From Bacillus sp. NP157 (GTDB lineage: Bacteria; Pseudomonadota; Gammaproteobacteria; Xanthomonadales; Rhodanobacteraceae): 64,000 nucleotides of DNA. The translations under genes were made by a program, and so were the position numbers. The DNA lies in contig CP076546.1 in the NCBI GenBank assembly GCA_018889975.1, forward strand, positions 3,472,001 through 3,536,000, given 5' to 3'. This document shows, in pieces, positions 62,502-64,000 of this stretch. The notes beneath the pieces are model-generated. The model had not been told where the DNA came from, made no database searches, and saw only the letters and a program-made list of their open reading frames with translations. Positions within the stretch are counted from its first letter, which is position 1. Each line of letters opens with the position of its first letter.

Positions 62502-64000
62502 TCAGAACCGACGGTAATGCATCGCTTCCGCGAGGTGATGCTGTTCGACGCAACCGCTGCCGCCTTCGAGATCCGCGATGGTGCGGGCGACGCGAAGAAT
62601 ACGGTGGTAAGCACGTGCCGAGGCACCGAGCTTGTCCAGCGTGCCTTCGAGCCATTCACGCTCGGCCTGGGGTAGCGCGCAGTCGCGTTCGAGGTTGACG
62701 ACGCTGAGTTCCGCGTTGGGCTGGCCGGCGCGCAACAAGGCTTTGCCACGCGCGGCGATGACACGCTGGCGCACGGTGGCGCTGTCGTCGTCGTTGGGGC
62801 CGCGTGTCGTGCCGAGGTCGGCGATGGCGACGCGCGGCACCTCCACGCAGAGGTCGATGCGATCGAGCAGCGGGCCGGAGATCTTCGAGCGATAGCGTGC
62901 GACCTGGTCCGGCGTGCAGCGGCACTCGTGCAGGGGGTCGCCGGCATACCCGCACGGGCACGGGTTCATCGCCGCGACCAGCTGGAACTCGGCCGGGAAC
63001 GTGGACTGGCGCAGGGCGCGCGAGATAACGATCTGCCCGGATTCGAGCGGCTCGCGCAGCACTTCGAGGACGTGTCGGCTGAACTCGGGAAGCTCGTCGA
63101 GGAACAGGATGCCGTTATGGGCGAGCGAGATTTCGCCGGGACGCGGCGAGGAACCGCCGCCAACCAGCGCCGGCCCGGAGGCGGTGTGGTGGGGTGCGCG
63201 GAACGGCCGGCGGCGCCAGCTTTCCGGATCGATCGCTTCGCCGGCGAGTGAGCGGATCGCGCAGCTCTCCAGCGCTTCGGATTCGGTCATCGCCGGCAGG
63301 ATGCCCGGCAGGCGTTCCGCGAGCATCGTCTTGCCGGTGCCGGGAGGGCCAATCAGCAGCAGGTGATGGCGGCCGGCGGCGGCGATCTCCATGGCCCGAC
63401 GCGCCAGGTACTGGCCACGCACGTCGCGCATGTCCGGCCCACTGGTCGCCTGTTCGTCGAAGACCGGGTTGCTCGCACTGGCCAGGTCGGCATGGCCACC
63501 CAGCCAGGCGCACACTTCGGCGAGGCTGTCGGCAAGGAGGATGTCGCCCTCCCCCACCAGCGCCGCTTCGGCGGCGTTGCCGCGCGGCACGACGATCCGA
63601 CGGCCGCAACGGCGCGCGCGGATCAGCGCGGGAAGGATGCCGGGAACGGGACGCAGCTCGCCGGAAAGCGCCAGCTCACCCAGGAATTCGCAATCGTCGA
63701 GGCGTTCGCGTGGCACCTGCGACCCCGCGGCGAGGATGCCCAGGGCAATGGCGAGGTCGAAACGGCCACCATCCTTGGGCAGCTCCGCGGGCGCCAGGTT
63801 CACCGTGACGCGGCGGTTGGGGTATTCGAAGGCGGTGTTCTGGATCGCGACGCGGACACGGTCACGCGCTTCGCGCACCGCCGAGTCCGGCAGGCCGACG
63901 ATGGATGTGGAAGGCAGGCCACCGGAGAGGTGGACCTCGACGACGACCTGGGGCGCGGCGACACCTTCCTGCGCGCGCGAAAGGGTGACGGCGAGGCTCA
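62502..64000 (-). CDS. comM: YifB/ComM family magnesium-chelatase-like AAA+ ATPase (5' end lost at window edge)
   Basis: This hexameric helicase-like ATPase promotes branch migration during natural transformation. The visible 499 residues show SLAVTLSRAQEGVAAPQVVV at the N-terminus, Walker A (GPPGTGKT), Walker B (LFLDELPEF) and the conserved cysteines in MNPCPCGYAGDPLHEC. The window ends one base before the expected start: the last two bases supply CA of a reverse-strand CAT, so only the A of the ATG appears to be missing. The gene is otherwise intact and normal in length. Confidence 0.95.
   Translation of the reverse strand, partial: SLAVTLSRAQEGVAAPQVVVEVHLSGGLPSTSIVGLPDSAVREARDRVRVAIQNTAFEYPNRRVTVNLAPAELPKDGGRFDLAIALGILAAGSQVPRERLDDCEFLGELALSGELRPVPGILPALIRARRCGRRIVVPRGNAAEAALVGEGDILLADSLAEVCAWLGGHADLASASNPVFDEQATSGPDMRDVRGQYLARRAMEIAAAGRHHLLLIGPPGTGKTMLAERLPGILPAMTESEALESCAIRSLAGEAIDPESWRRRPFRAPHHTASGPALVGGGSSPRPGEISLAHNGILFLDELPEFSRHVLEVLREPLESGQIVISRALRQSTFPAEFQLVAAMNPCPCGYAGDPLHECRCTPDQVARYRSKISGPLLDRIDLCVEVPRVAIADLGTTRGPNDDDSATVRQRVIAARGKALLRAGQPNAELSVVNLERDCALPQAEREWLEGTLDKLGASARAYHRILRVARTIADLEGGSGCVEQHHLAEAMHYRRF

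Noticed and set aside
1-64000. tRNA genes, rRNA genes, CRISPR arrays, insertion sequences or prophage genes
   Set aside because: None could be recognised on either strand by reading; intergenic spaces are short and accounted for.

Overview
The window is a 64 kb piece of a high-GC gammaproteobacterial chromosome. The gene set (rpmB-rpmG, plsB, ubiE, ubiJ-ubiB, rdgC, ttcA, comM, arfB, a glyoxylate shunt aceB-aceA pair, a Gld-like ABC cassette and a lone Sat-CysC fusion) and the codon bias suggest Xanthomonadales, most likely Rhodanobacteraceae (Luteibacter/Dyella-like). That placement is inferred from gene content; no 16S or other rRNA gene is present. No tRNA gene, insertion sequence, prophage or CRISPR array was seen.

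Layout. 1-0.9 kb: ribosomal proteins L28 and L33 and a small secreted protein. 0.9-5.7 kb: a fatty-acid desaturase divergent from a four-gene ABC cassette (ATPase, permease, GldG-like protein, DUF4340-like protein). 5.8-12.3 kb: DNA repair and nucleotide metabolism (mutM, tdk, rep) and a tandem pair of AI-2E-family membrane proteins. 12.3-17.9 kb: an e(P4)-type acid phosphatase, a candidate small RNA, a lipoprotein, plsB and ubiE. 18.0-30.7 kb: three very large paralogous proteins that resemble the DUF6543 / 'dermonecrotic toxin domain' architecture, with an M1 aminopeptidase and an alpha/beta hydrolase between the second and third. 30.7-35.5 kb: housekeeping genes (YgjP-like peptidase, rdgC, aminotransferase, ttcA, a YdcH-like protein, a GNAT enzyme). 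35.5-39.4 kb: a MarR-controlled aromatic-acid/drug efflux operon (FUSC, DUF1656, HlyD). 39.4-44.7 kb: an SDR/LysR divergent pair, a DUF4156 lipoprotein and a large M16 peptidase. 44.7-45.2 kb: two micro-proteins behind a near-perfect sigma-54 promoter with two upstream palindromes. 45.2-49.9 kb: trmL, then a tightly packed ubiJ-ubiB-truC-arfB-acyltransferase run. 49.9-50.9 kb: a small patch of orphan genes. 50.9-56.8 kb: a LysR regulator divergent from aceB-aceA, then a CPA-type antiporter. 57-64 kb: a DUF6338 protein with a small partner ORF, a hydrolase, an HxlR regulator divergent from an Old Yellow Enzyme, a Sat-CysC fusion, and comM running off the window edge.

The two most unusual parts are the three-member giant-protein locus at 18.0-30.7 kb, a candidate effector/toxin family, and the sigma-54 micro-protein locus at 44.7-45.2 kb. 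Most other genes are core housekeeping genes with recognisable family motifs. Family names come from reading the protein sequences; no database search was run.
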